Origin: Hymenobacter citatus
Lineage (GTDB): Bacteria; Bacteroidota; Bacteroidia; Cytophagales; Hymenobacteraceae
DNA length: 64,000 nt
NCBI RefSeq assembly: GCF_014333615.1
Contig: NZ_JACSCY010000003.1
Coordinates: 430,037 to 494,036, forward strand
Direction: 5' to 3'
In this document: piece by piece, positions 16,558-23,788 of the stretch
How positions within the stretch are numbered: the first letter of the stretch is position 1
How the letters are laid out: each line of letters starts with the position of its first letter
Made by a program: the position numbers and the translations under genes
Notes under the pieces: model-generated
What the model saw: the letters and a program-made list of their open reading frames with translations, nothing else
Database searches by the model: none
Told to the model about the DNA's origin: nothing

Positions 16558-17172
16558 ATGGCTCTCTCTACCTCCCTCCCAACCTATCGTCGTCTGCTAC
16601 CGCTGCTTGTGGCAGGTGTCTGCACGTTGCTGTTGAATGCCTGCTCGCCGGGCGCCAATAGCGACGACCCCGTGGCCGCCGCTCTGGCGCAAAACGAAAA
16701 GCGCATTGATGACCTCGACATCACCAAAAAGCAGAAGCAGGACGCCACCTTTATGGTGAATGCCGCGGCCGATGGCATTCTCAACCAGCAATTGGCTACG
16801 GTGGCGCTGCAACGCGCCGCTACCCCCAGCGTGCGCAACTTGGCGCAAAACCTGCTCAACCAGTACATCAAAATGACTGGGGAGTTGAAAACGCTAGCCG
16901 GCCGCAAGGGCATTACACTGCCCGAAGCATTAGGAGCCGAACGTCAGGAAGTATACAAGAACCTGTCGGCACTCACGGGCACTGCTTTCGATAAAAAATA
17001 CAGTACGGCCATGGTCGATGGCCAGAAGAAAGCCGTAGACTCCTACGAAGACCTCAGCGAAGACGCCTACGATGGCGATATCCGGGGTTTTGCCGCTAAA
17101 TACCTACCCGTGCTGCAACAGCAGGTAACCCAAGCCCAGCAAGTGCAGGACGAGGTTGAGAAACTACCTTAA
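16558..17172 (+). CDS. DUF4142 lipoprotein
   Basis: A 204-residue protein with a lipoprotein signal (hydrophobic helix ending LLLNACSPG, Cys29) and a DUF4142 domain of four helices (roughly residues 60-200), related to the ferritin-like DUF305 group. Typical segments are DATFMVNAAADGILNQQLATVALQRA and FDKKYSTAMVDGQKKAVDSYED. The function of DUF4142 is not established; a role at the cell envelope is likely. It is the first of four paralogues in a row; their similarity level differs clearly, so this is an old expansion. Confidence 0.88.
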   Translation: MALSTSLPTYRRLLPLLVAGVCTLLLNACSPGANSDDPVAAALAQNEKRIDDLDITKKQKQDATFMVNAAADGILNQQLATVALQRAATPSVRNLAQNLLNQYIKMTGELKTLAGRKGITLPEALGAERQEVYKNLSALTGTAFDKKYSTAMVDGQKKAVDSYEDLSEDAYDGDIRGFAAKYLPVLQQQVTQAQQVQDEVEKLP

Positions 17173-17221
17173 TTTCCTTCTCCCCTCCGCTCTTTTCCAC
17201 ACCATTTCACTTTTCTTTCTG

Positions 17222-17467
17222 ATGATGTATCGTATTCTGACCGGCCTGACGCTGGCCGCCGCTCTTTCCCTTTCTGCCTGTGGCAACGCCGAAAAACGCA
17301 CTGATGGCACCGCCGGCGAAGCGGTGAGTGACATTGATAAAGCTGCCGAGGAAGGCGGCGTGCAGGCCGATGCCGTGGTAATCGATAACAACGCTGGCCC
17401 TACTGTTACGCCATCTGCCGCCGACTCGGCCGCGCTGGATAAGAGCGGTACGACCCAACAACCCTAA
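17222..17467 (+). CDS. Small lipoprotein
   Basis: Encodes 81 residues: a lipoprotein signal LTLAAALSLSACGN with Cys21, then an acidic, Ala/Asp-rich, probably disordered tail without recognisable domain. It lies between two DUF4142 genes with short gaps (49 and 36 bases) on the same strand, so it is likely part of that operon. ATG 17222 (MMYRILTG) is chosen because it begins the signal peptide; the frame is open further upstream into the preceding gene. Confidence 0.72.
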   Translation: MMYRILTGLTLAAALSLSACGNAEKRTDGTAGEAVSDIDKAAEEGGVQADAVVIDNNAGPTVTPSAADSAALDKSGTTQQP

Positions 17468-17503
17468 GCTACCCTTCCCCTCCACCCTATTCTTTTCTTT
17501 CCG

Positions 17504-18109
17504 ATGAAACGCATGTTGTTAGCCCCGCTATGCGCGGTGGCTTTGCTGGCAGCCACAGCCAGCTGCACGTCCAACGGCGACTCCGTGGATCAAGCCCAGA
17601 AAACCAACGAAGCCCGCCACGAAAACGCTACTGCCAACACAGAAATGGGCGACATCAAGCAGGACAAGAAGGATTTCGACTCCGACTTTATGACCAAAGC
17701 CGCCAGTGGTGGCATGCTGGAGGTAGAGTTGGGCCGCTTGGTAGCTCAGCGTGGTGCTACTCCCGAGGGCAAACAATTTGGCCAGCATATGGTGGACGAC
17801 CACAGCAAAGCCAATGAGGAATTGAAAGCTTTAGCCGCCCAAAAGAACATTACGCTTCCCAGCACACTCGGCGAAGACCACCGCGAAGTGCTGGATGACG
17901 TGACCGACGAAAAGGGCGTGGACATGGACAAGAAGTACCTCAAAGAGATGGTGAAAGACCATGAAGAGGACGTAAAAGAATACACGGAAGCTTCCGTCCG
18001 TGCCAGCGACCCAGACATCAAGGCCTTCGCGGCCAAGAACGTCCCCATTTTGAAAGAGCATTTGTCGATGGCGCAGCAGATGCTGGCGGCAGTAGACAAG
18101 CGTGATTAA
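17504..18109 (+). CDS. DUF4142 lipoprotein
   Basis: A 201-residue lipoprotein (signal LLAATASCTSN, Cys21), then an acidic linker and a DUF4142 domain. Domain marks are DFMTKAASGGMLEVELGRLVAQ, QHMVDDHSKANEELKALA, VDMDKKYLKEMVKDHEEDV and a C-terminal FAAKNVPILKEHLSMAQQM. The H-x-x-D/E-rich pattern of helices 2 to 4 resembles ferritin-like bundles, but no metal site can be assigned with confidence. Neighbours on both sides are the same family. Confidence 0.9.
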   Translation: MKRMLLAPLCAVALLAATASCTSNGDSVDQAQKTNEARHENATANTEMGDIKQDKKDFDSDFMTKAASGGMLEVELGRLVAQRGATPEGKQFGQHMVDDHSKANEELKALAAQKNITLPSTLGEDHREVLDDVTDEKGVDMDKKYLKEMVKDHEEDVKEYTEASVRASDPDIKAFAAKNVPILKEHLSMAQQMLAAVDKRD

Positions 18110-18149
18110 CCCTTGTTCAACTCACCACTCATCTTATTCTTTTTGTCCT

Positions 18150-18761
18150 ATGAAAACGTACTTCCTGACTCTGGCTTGTGCTGGCGCCTTACTGACTTCT
18201 GCTTGTGGCAACGACTCCGCCACCACTACCTCTGATTCGGCCATGAATACAGAGAATAGCGCCCTGATTGATTCCAGCACAATGGGTACTTCGGCCGCCA
18301 TGAATATGGCCTCCGATACGGCCACGGCTCCGCACGCCACCGACGAGCAGTTTATGGAATCGGCCGCGCACAGCGACCAGAACGAAATTCAGCTCAGCAA
18401 ATTGGTGCTCGAAAAAGGAGTGACAGGCATGGTGAAAGACCACGCCAACCAGATGATAACCGACCACACCAAGTCGACGGCCGATCTGAAAGCCATTGCG
18501 CAGAAGAAAAACGTGACCCTACCCACCGACATGGATGCCGCGCACAAGGCCATAGCTACCACTCTGCAAAAGCTCTCGGGCAAGGATCTGGAGATGCAGT
18601 ATACGCAGCAGATGGTGCTAGACCACCAGAAAACGCTGAACACCATGCAGGCCCACGATAAAATGACGCAGGACGCTGACCTAAAGGCCTTCATTGCCAA
18701 AACGGCGCCCGTGGTGCAAAATCACCTGACAATGTTTAAGCAGCAAGCGAGTGCCATGTAA
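18150..18761 (+). CDS. DUF4142 lipoprotein
   Basis: A 203-residue lipoprotein (signal LACAGALLTSACGND) with a long Ser/Thr/Met-rich linker (residues 22-75) and a C-terminal DUF4142 domain: QFMESAAHSDQNEIQLSKLV, ANQMITDHTKSTADLKAIA, MQYTQQMVLDHQKTLNTM and AFIAKTAPVVQNHLTMF. The Met-rich linker and His/Asp pairs are unusual and could interact with metal or oxidants; this is inference. ATG 18150 gives the proper signal peptide. It ends 24 bases before the terminator. Confidence 0.88.
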   Translation: MKTYFLTLACAGALLTSACGNDSATTTSDSAMNTENSALIDSSTMGTSAAMNMASDTATAPHATDEQFMESAAHSDQNEIQLSKLVLEKGVTGMVKDHANQMITDHTKSTADLKAIAQKKNVTLPTDMDAAHKAIATTLQKLSGKDLEMQYTQQMVLDHQKTLNTMQAHDKMTQDADLKAFIAKTAPVVQNHLTMFKQQASAM

Positions 18762-18785
18762 CGTTGTTGACCTCTGCTTTATGAG

Positions 18786-18817
18786 AAAAGCCGCTGCCTA
18801 CAGGGTAGCGGCTTTTT
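18786..18817 (+). terminator. Terminator of DUF4142 operon
   Basis: AAAAGCCGCT (18786-18795) plus GCC pairs with GGT plus AGCGGCTTTT (18804-18816) and ends in a T-run. It closes the three-DUF4142 unit. Confidence 0.85.
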
Positions 18818-18995
18818 AGTTGAATACGGGCCATACTTAGTCGATGCGTGCTATGTATGCACAACACAAATATTTACTATTCAACTATTTACCAAGGAAC
18901 AGATTAAAACATGTTGCAACATATATTGTACACAATCAGTATACACGAGCTGTTGCGTGCTACCACGTAGGTAGCAGCGCCTTTTTATATTACAC

Positions 18996-19604
18996 ATGAA
19001 ATCAACTGTAAAATATATTTTGGGGGGCCTTTTGATTGGCTCTTTCTCGTTGGCTACCGCCCCAGCAGCACAGGCACAGAAGAAGCCAGTGAAAGAGGCC
19101 GAAAAAATCAATAAGAAGCGCAACAAGCTGAAAGCCGACTTCTCGCCTTACTCCAAAGACCAGTTGCAATACGACGCAGAGTTTGCCGTAGCGGCCTCCA
19201 GCAGTAACATGCTGGAAATAGCGCTGGGCAAGCTGGCCCAGCAAAAAGCCATTGCCACGGAGGTGAAAGAGTGGGGCAAGCGCATGGAGCAGGAGCACGG
19301 CCAAGCCGAGCAGCAACTCCAGGCCATTGCCGAGCGCGCCCGCATCACCCTACCCCAGATGATGGGCAAGGACGACAAAGGCATCTACGACGACATTGAC
19401 GACCGGAAATACTTCGGCTTCGACAAAAAGTACATGCGCGACCTACAGGAGCTGCACGAGCGCACCATTGCCCGCTTCGCCGATGCCGCCGCAAAAGTCT
19501 CCGACCCCGCGCTACGCACCTACGCCGCCGAAATGCTACCCAAGCTGCGGGAGCACGAGGAAATAACGGACCAGCTGTTCGAAAGAGCTAGTGATAGGAA
19601 GTAA
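18996..19604 (+). CDS. Secreted DUF4142 protein
   Basis: A 202-residue protein with a type I signal peptide (GLLIGSFSLATAPAAQAQ, cleaved after AQA) rather than a lipobox, unlike its three neighbours. A Lys-rich segment (residues 29-50) precedes the DUF4142 bundle: DAEFAVAASSSNMLEIALGKLAQ, KRMEQEHGQAEQQLQAIA, FDKKYMRDLQELHERTIARF. Probably periplasmic, function unknown. It is separated from the other paralogues by a terminator and 234 bases of AT-rich DNA, so it has its own promoter. Confidence 0.88.
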   Translation: MKSTVKYILGGLLIGSFSLATAPAAQAQKKPVKEAEKINKKRNKLKADFSPYSKDQLQYDAEFAVAASSSNMLEIALGKLAQQKAIATEVKEWGKRMEQEHGQAEQQLQAIAERARITLPQMMGKDDKGIYDDIDDRKYFGFDKKYMRDLQELHERTIARFADAAAKVSDPALRTYAAEMLPKLREHEEITDQLFERASDRK

Positions 19605-19611
19605 AGTTGAG

Positions 19612-19650
19612 AAAAAGAAGAACCTTAATTGATTTGAGGTTCTTCTTTTT
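19612..19650. terminator. Bidirectional terminator
   Basis: AAAAAGAAGAACCT (19612-19625) pairs perfectly with 19637-19650 across 11 bases. It sits between the convergent DUF4142 gene and the outer-membrane protein gene, and T-runs are available in both directions. Confidence 0.88.
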
Positions 19651-19661
19651 GTATAACACCG

Positions 19662-20966
19662 TTATAAGTACTTAAATCGGTATCGCAGGCCCAGACTAAC
19701 CCCGACACCGTCAATTAAGCCACTAAAGACAGGATTAATCAATACAGCCTCCGCAGTGGCCTGCACTCGCTGGGTACGGCCAAAGCCGTACCCAGCATTT
19801 AGACCCAGTATAGGATTGATAGCAGTACTTCGGTCGCGACTATTATCAATAGTCAATGGTTCGGTTTGGCCATTGATATATTCTTTACGCTTGTACTGCT
19901 GCCAGGAAGCAACTATCGCAGCGCCTACTACCACATCTACTTGCGTACGCCGTTGCGGTAATTTAGTCAACGTGTAGCGTACTAACATCGGTAAAGCGAC
20001 TTTGTGTTGACTATATAAACTCTGATAATACCCCTGTCGTATTGGATAGAAAAAGTCATTAAAACGGCTATAATCATACTGTATACCTATTTGTGCGGCT
20101 AAGCGAGGTTGCAGGTAGCGACCAACATATAGGTATGGGCCAGTCATCGCCACTCTATTGTATAACTGAGGAGACTTATCCTGTTTCGCTCCATATCCAT
20201 AAATACCATATTGGGCTCCAACATACCATTGTGGTCTCAAGATGCCATCAGTTACTTCTGGTACGTAGGAACGCGTGGCTGGCCCACCATTTAGTACCAT
20301 ACCTATGCGTATGCTACCAGTAATCTGCTTAGAATTGTAAATTTCTGTATCGGTTAGCTGCTGTACGTAGCCGGCATTCACATCAATGAAACCGCGCTTC
20401 CATAAACGGCGCTGCACACCATATAGTAGCGCTACTTGGGTATGTAACAGTTGCCCATGGAGGATGTCTAATTGAAACGGCAAATCTGAATGACGCCCTA
20501 ATCCAGCGCCTAGGCTCACGGAAAAGTAGTTAGCCGAAAAATTACCAGCATTATGACCTCTCCGAATGCGCCGTTCTAAGTTGTAGTAAAAGCGCCCAGC
20601 CAATTGCCCTCGTACATTGACTGTTCCACGATAGTAGCCATTAGGGTAATAACCAACAGGATAGCGTAGATAACTAGGACTAATTTCACTCAACAACGAC
20701 CATGCAGGGCTCCACAACTTACGTTCGTACATGATATGTATCCCATAGCGTCGAAAGGTAAGATTATTCAGCGCTAGTCTCCACACAGCGCGTTCCTCTT
20801 GCTGTACTCGTAACGCAACGGTATCTATTACTAAGGGTTGATTAGTAACTTCTTCCGTATAGCTCACATGCGTAGAATCGATAGTAGTCTGGGCATCGGC
20901 AAAACCAGGTAGTACAGCTGCACAGAACAATAAACCGCGTCGCAGTAGCGAAAAGAAGTAGCACAT
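19662..20966 (-). CDS. Putative outer-membrane beta-barrel protein
   Basis: A 434-residue protein with a signal peptide (LLFCAAVLPGFADAQ) and alternating aromatic/polar strands rich in Tyr and Arg, ending in a C-terminal strand GLRYRFKYL typical of outer-membrane barrels. No named family is recognised. It is the last gene of an operon with an ECF sigma factor, anti-sigma factor and secreted protein. ATG 20966 is chosen; a TTG at 20993 would overlap the preceding gene by 4 bases and extend the N-terminus by nine residues. Base composition is AT-richer than the flanking housekeeping genes. Confidence 0.78.
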   Translation of the reverse strand: MCYFFSLLRRGLLFCAAVLPGFADAQTTIDSTHVSYTEEVTNQPLVIDTVALRVQQEERAVWRLALNNLTFRRYGIHIMYERKLWSPAWSLLSEISPSYLRYPVGYYPNGYYRGTVNVRGQLAGRFYYNLERRIRRGHNAGNFSANYFSVSLGAGLGRHSDLPFQLDILHGQLLHTQVALLYGVQRRLWKRGFIDVNAGYVQQLTDTEIYNSKQITGSIRIGMVLNGGPATRSYVPEVTDGILRPQWYVGAQYGIYGYGAKQDKSPQLYNRVAMTGPYLYVGRYLQPRLAAQIGIQYDYSRFNDFFYPIRQGYYQSLYSQHKVALPMLVRYTLTKLPQRRTQVDVVVGAAIVASWQQYKRKEYINGQTEPLTIDNSRDRSTAINPILGLNAGYGFGRTQRVQATAEAVLINPVFSGLIDGVGVSLGLRYRFKYL

Positions 20967-20989
20967 AGTGAGTGATATGATAAGGAAAG

Positions 20990-21916
20990 TCAAGGCTGAA
21001 ATACAAGCTCTTGTGTTTGAAGCGTAAGCGGCGCGTAACTTGTACTGACGCGTACTATAGGCTGAGTTGATGCATTTTTTGTAGCAAGAGTAGCGCGGTC
21101 TTTGGCTATATGCTTAGCCATTTGATAGCTATTGGGTAGCAGCAGACGACCTTGTTGCACACTTAACTGATAAGCAAATTGTTCGGGTTGCGAGGCGCTA
21201 ATAGTAACCTCTGTTCTATCGGCTTCTATAACCAGTTTGTGCAAATATGCTATGGGCTGAGCATGCACGCTTCCGTACTGATTGTGAATAGTAGCAGTGC
21301 CACCTATCCGCAGCAATCGGATGGCTGATTTGTTGGCCTCGCATGTGAAATTTGCTTCTACATCAGTGGCCGTCACATCAGCATAACGGGCAGTAACAGC
21401 AACGCTACCTTGCAGATTTTGTAAAGTGATTCGTCCAAAGTCTTGCTCCAATTGCTGCCAACCATACAGGTCGACTAGGCTGGTATGACCATAGGTATTG
21501 GCAACAACCAGATGGTTACCAGCAGGCATCATTACTGTATACTCAGCTCGCAAGTCGCTTTGCACAGTGGGCGCCCCAGTGGGTAGGGAAAAAAAGTTAA
21601 CTAAGTTGATGGCGCTGACGTTCTGCTGCAAGCGGTACTGCGCTGCCGCTAAGTCGCGCTCGGCTATGGCACGGTCGGGGTGGCGGGCGCTTAGGCGCAG
21701 CACTACCTGCACGATGGGTTTGTCCCAACCCTGCACCCGTAGTGTGGCCTTCTCGGCCCGGATGCGCACCGATGTATTGGGTTTGCACACCCAGCGCTGC
21801 TCCAGCGTGCGGGTTACTACCTGCACCTTTTGCTGCGCGTAAGCGCCAAGGCTACTCAATAGCCAAAGCAGCACCAGCACGCCCACCCGACAACGATTCT
21901 GTACGATGCTACTCAT
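20990..21916 (-). CDS. Secreted DUF4097-like protein
   Basis: A 308-residue protein with a signal peptide (VLVLLWLLSSLGAYAQQ) followed by repeated short beta-strand units (VANTYGHTSLVDLYGWQQLEQ, TLQNLQGSVAVTARYADVTA, ATIHNQYGSVHAQ). Such right-handed beta-helix-like repeats are typical of DUF4097/DUF2807 adhesin-type proteins. It overlaps the upstream anti-sigma gene by 4 bases. With its neighbours it forms the sigma/anti-sigma/surface-protein operon common in Bacteroidota, so it probably acts in envelope stress sensing or surface structure. That is inference. Confidence 0.8.
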   Translation of the reverse strand: MSSIVQNRCRVGVLVLLWLLSSLGAYAQQKVQVVTRTLEQRWVCKPNTSVRIRAEKATLRVQGWDKPIVQVVLRLSARHPDRAIAERDLAAAQYRLQQNVSAINLVNFFSLPTGAPTVQSDLRAEYTVMMPAGNHLVVANTYGHTSLVDLYGWQQLEQDFGRITLQNLQGSVAVTARYADVTATDVEANFTCEANKSAIRLLRIGGTATIHNQYGSVHAQPIAYLHKLVIEADRTEVTISASQPEQFAYQLSVQQGRLLLPNSYQMAKHIAKDRATLATKNASTQPIVRVSTSYAPLTLQTQELVFQP

Positions 21917-22599
21917 GAGATAAGAAGTTGAACCAGCTCGCGGGTGAGCGTGGCGCGTAATGTGGTTAGCTGTACTTGCTGCCGCACCAGAGCGGGCGAA
22001 GCGCCAAACCGCCCCGCATCTTGCTGCAACCGCCTTTCTTGTTCCTCTACCTCTCTCAGCTGTGTCCGCAGTTCCCGAAACTCATCCGACTGGCACACTG
22101 TGGGTAGGGAAGTGCAATGGGCATCAATGAAAGCCTTCCCCTCCTGCGCCAGCGAGTCAGTGGGTGGCGCAAGCCGCCCAGCAGCAACCGGCGCGGCTAT
22201 CTCTTCTTCGCTGAACGTGATTGTCTCGTGGGGAACTGCTGCTATCTGCTTGTTTAGCCCAGTAGGCCACAGCCACCACACACCAAGTAGCAGCAGGATA
22301 ACAGCAGCTATACTTGCTACCTGGCGCCATGCAGCCGTGGGCCGCAGGAGGCGGAAGACAACGGCAGCAGCTGGTTCTTCAGCATTATCGAGTTGGTTGG
22401 CAATGGCAGCCCATAGGGCAGCATCGGGTTCGTGACTAGGTAGGGTAGGCAACGCCTGCGCAATGGCTTGCTCCGCGTCGAGCTGCGCTGCAATATGCAA
22501 CCAAGTAGCCGCCTCAGGCTCGTGCGCAGGTAGGTCGGCTACGGCTCGGCGTAGGTACTCGCGCCCAGTTTCCTCGGGTGGTTTGGGGAAATCACTCAT
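21913..22599 (-). CDS. Putative anti-sigma factor, single membrane span
   Basis: A 228-residue protein. The first ~110 residues are cytoplasmic and contain two repeats of the type PAHEPEAATWLHIAAQLD / PSHEPDAALWAAIANQLD. One transmembrane helix follows (VASIAAVILLLLGVWWLW, about 136-153), and then a periplasmic Gln/Glu-rich coiled-coil tail. It overlaps the ECF sigma gene by 4 bases (ATGA), the usual layout for a cognate anti-sigma factor. No zinc-finger (ZAS) motif is visible, as is common in Bacteroidota anti-sigma factors. ATG 22599 is chosen because upstream residues lie in the sigma gene. Confidence 0.82.
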   Translation of the reverse strand: MSDFPKPPEETGREYLRRAVADLPAHEPEAATWLHIAAQLDAEQAIAQALPTLPSHEPDAALWAAIANQLDNAEEPAAAVVFRLLRPTAAWRQVASIAAVILLLLGVWWLWPTGLNKQIAAVPHETITFSEEEIAAPVAAGRLAPPTDSLAQEGKAFIDAHCTSLPTVCQSDEFRELRTQLREVEEQERRLQQDAGRFGASPALVRQQVQLTTLRATLTRELVQLLIS

Positions 22600-23138
22600 C
22601 GGTACAAATACTGAAGTTTGCGTTGCAGCAACCGCTTGGCGTGGTATAGCTGCGACTTGCTGGTGCCCTCCGTGACGCCCAGCAGCTCGGCCGCCTCGCG
22701 GTGGGAATAGCCCTCTACCTCCAGTAGGCAAAAGGTAGCGCGGTAGCCGGCCGGCAGCTCGCCGATGGCCTTTTCCAGCGCCTCGCCGGTCAGGCTGTCG
22801 TGCCAGGCTACCAGCGGCTCGGGGTGGCTATCGGGGTCGTAGACCTCCATGCGCTGCTCGCGCCGGAGCGTGAGCAAGGCCCGCCGCACCACAATGGTGC
22901 GTATCCAAGCGCCCAGCGCCGACTGCTGCCGGAAGCTGCCCAGCTGCTGAAACACCTGTACGAAGGCGTCCTGCAAGGCATCCTGCGCCAAGTCTCGGCT
23001 GTTCAGAATGCGCAGGGCGCAGGAGAACATGGTGGTTTTGTAGCGCTGGTACAGCTGGTACTGCGCCTGCCGGTCGTGGGTCAGGCAGGCGGTTAGCAGC
23101 TGTTCGTCGGTGAGTGGCAAGGTGGCGGAAGCTAGCAC
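22596..23138 (-). CDS. ECF RNA polymerase sigma factor
   Basis: A 180-residue sigma-70 family ECF factor. Region 2 lies around residues 25-95 (LYQRYKTTMFSCALRIL, DLAQDALQDAFVQVFQQLGSFR). Region 4 lies around 115-175 (IGELPAGYRATFCLLEVEGYSHREAAELLGVTEGT, with the recognition helix SKSQLYHAKRLLQRKL). The length is standard. It is first in an operon with a membrane anti-sigma factor and two exported proteins, so it probably drives an envelope-related regulon, including its own operon. The stimulus is unknown. Confidence 0.95.
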   Translation of the reverse strand: MLASATLPLTDEQLLTACLTHDRQAQYQLYQRYKTTMFSCALRILNSRDLAQDALQDAFVQVFQQLGSFRQQSALGAWIRTIVVRRALLTLRREQRMEVYDPDSHPEPLVAWHDSLTGEALEKAIGELPAGYRATFCLLEVEGYSHREAAELLGVTEGTSKSQLYHAKRLLQRKLQYLYR

Positions 23139-23279
23139 GGGGCGGATAGTTGTCCTAAAGTGCTGCTCCGCCGGGAGAAGGTTGGTTGGGGTAAGGAAAT
23201 TATTTTTTGGGATATAGCCGTGGCAGCAATTGCTTTCCCTATTTTCCGGCTATCACTCTATTTTTCAGCCATTTATTCG

Positions 23280-23708
23280 ATGAAGAAAATCTACTTGCTG
23301 CTAGCTATGTGCGGTGCCGGCCTCTCGGCGCATGCCCAACTCAACGTGGCGTACCATCAATCGGGTCTACCCTTCGCTTCCGTATCCTACGACTTCGGCC
23401 GCTTCCACCCCGATTTTCGGGTAGGCACCGACGCTTTCACTTCTAGCCTAGACCCAGAGTTAACGCTGAATTACAAATTTGTAAACAAAGAAGATTACTA
23501 CGTGTATGGAGGCCTTGGGGCCCGTACCAACAATCTTGCTGGGGCCGTGGTACCGGTAGGCATCGTAGTGTTTCCGTTTGCCAAGAAGCGCCTGGGCTTT
23601 CACACAGAATTATCCGTTATTGGTATTAGTGAGGATGCTGCCGTGCTACGAGGTAGCTGGGGCATCAAGTTTCGTTTTGGCCGGGCGGAAGAGGGGCCGG
23701 GAATATAA
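23280..23708 (+). CDS. Small outer-membrane/secreted protein
   Basis: Encodes 142 residues with a clear signal peptide (MKKIYLLLAMCGAGLSAHAQ) and amphipathic beta strands (ASVSYDFGRFHPDFRVGTD, KRLGFHTELSVIG, LRGSWGIKFRFGRAEEG), the pattern of a small beta-barrel or porin-like fold. Not recognised beyond that. ATG 23280 is chosen because it begins the signal peptide; the frame is open 120 bases further upstream. Divergent from the ECF operon and convergent with uvrA. Confidence 0.75.
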   Translation: MKKIYLLLAMCGAGLSAHAQLNVAYHQSGLPFASVSYDFGRFHPDFRVGTDAFTSSLDPELTLNYKFVNKEDYYVYGGLGARTNNLAGAVVPVGIVVFPFAKKRLGFHTELSVIGISEDAAVLRGSWGIKFRFGRAEEGPGI

Positions 23709-23729
23709 ATGCTACGTATTTTGATAAAA

Positions 23730-23768
23730 GCAAAAGCGCCCGCACTACAATAGTGCGGGCGCTTTTGC
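23730..23768. terminator. Perfect 18-bp bidirectional terminator
   Basis: GCAAAAGCGCCCGCACTA (23730-23747) pairs perfectly with 23751-23768 across only 3 bases, between the convergent small outer-membrane gene and uvrA. The T-rich arms serve both strands. Confidence 0.88.
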
Positions 23769-23788
23769 ATGAAAGTTTAAAAGGCAGG

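Noticed and set aside
18840..18995. AT-rich gap between DUF4142 genes checked for a tRNA or small RNA
   Set aside because: No cloverleaf or conserved T-loop (GGTTCGAATCC-like) was found there or in other gaps.
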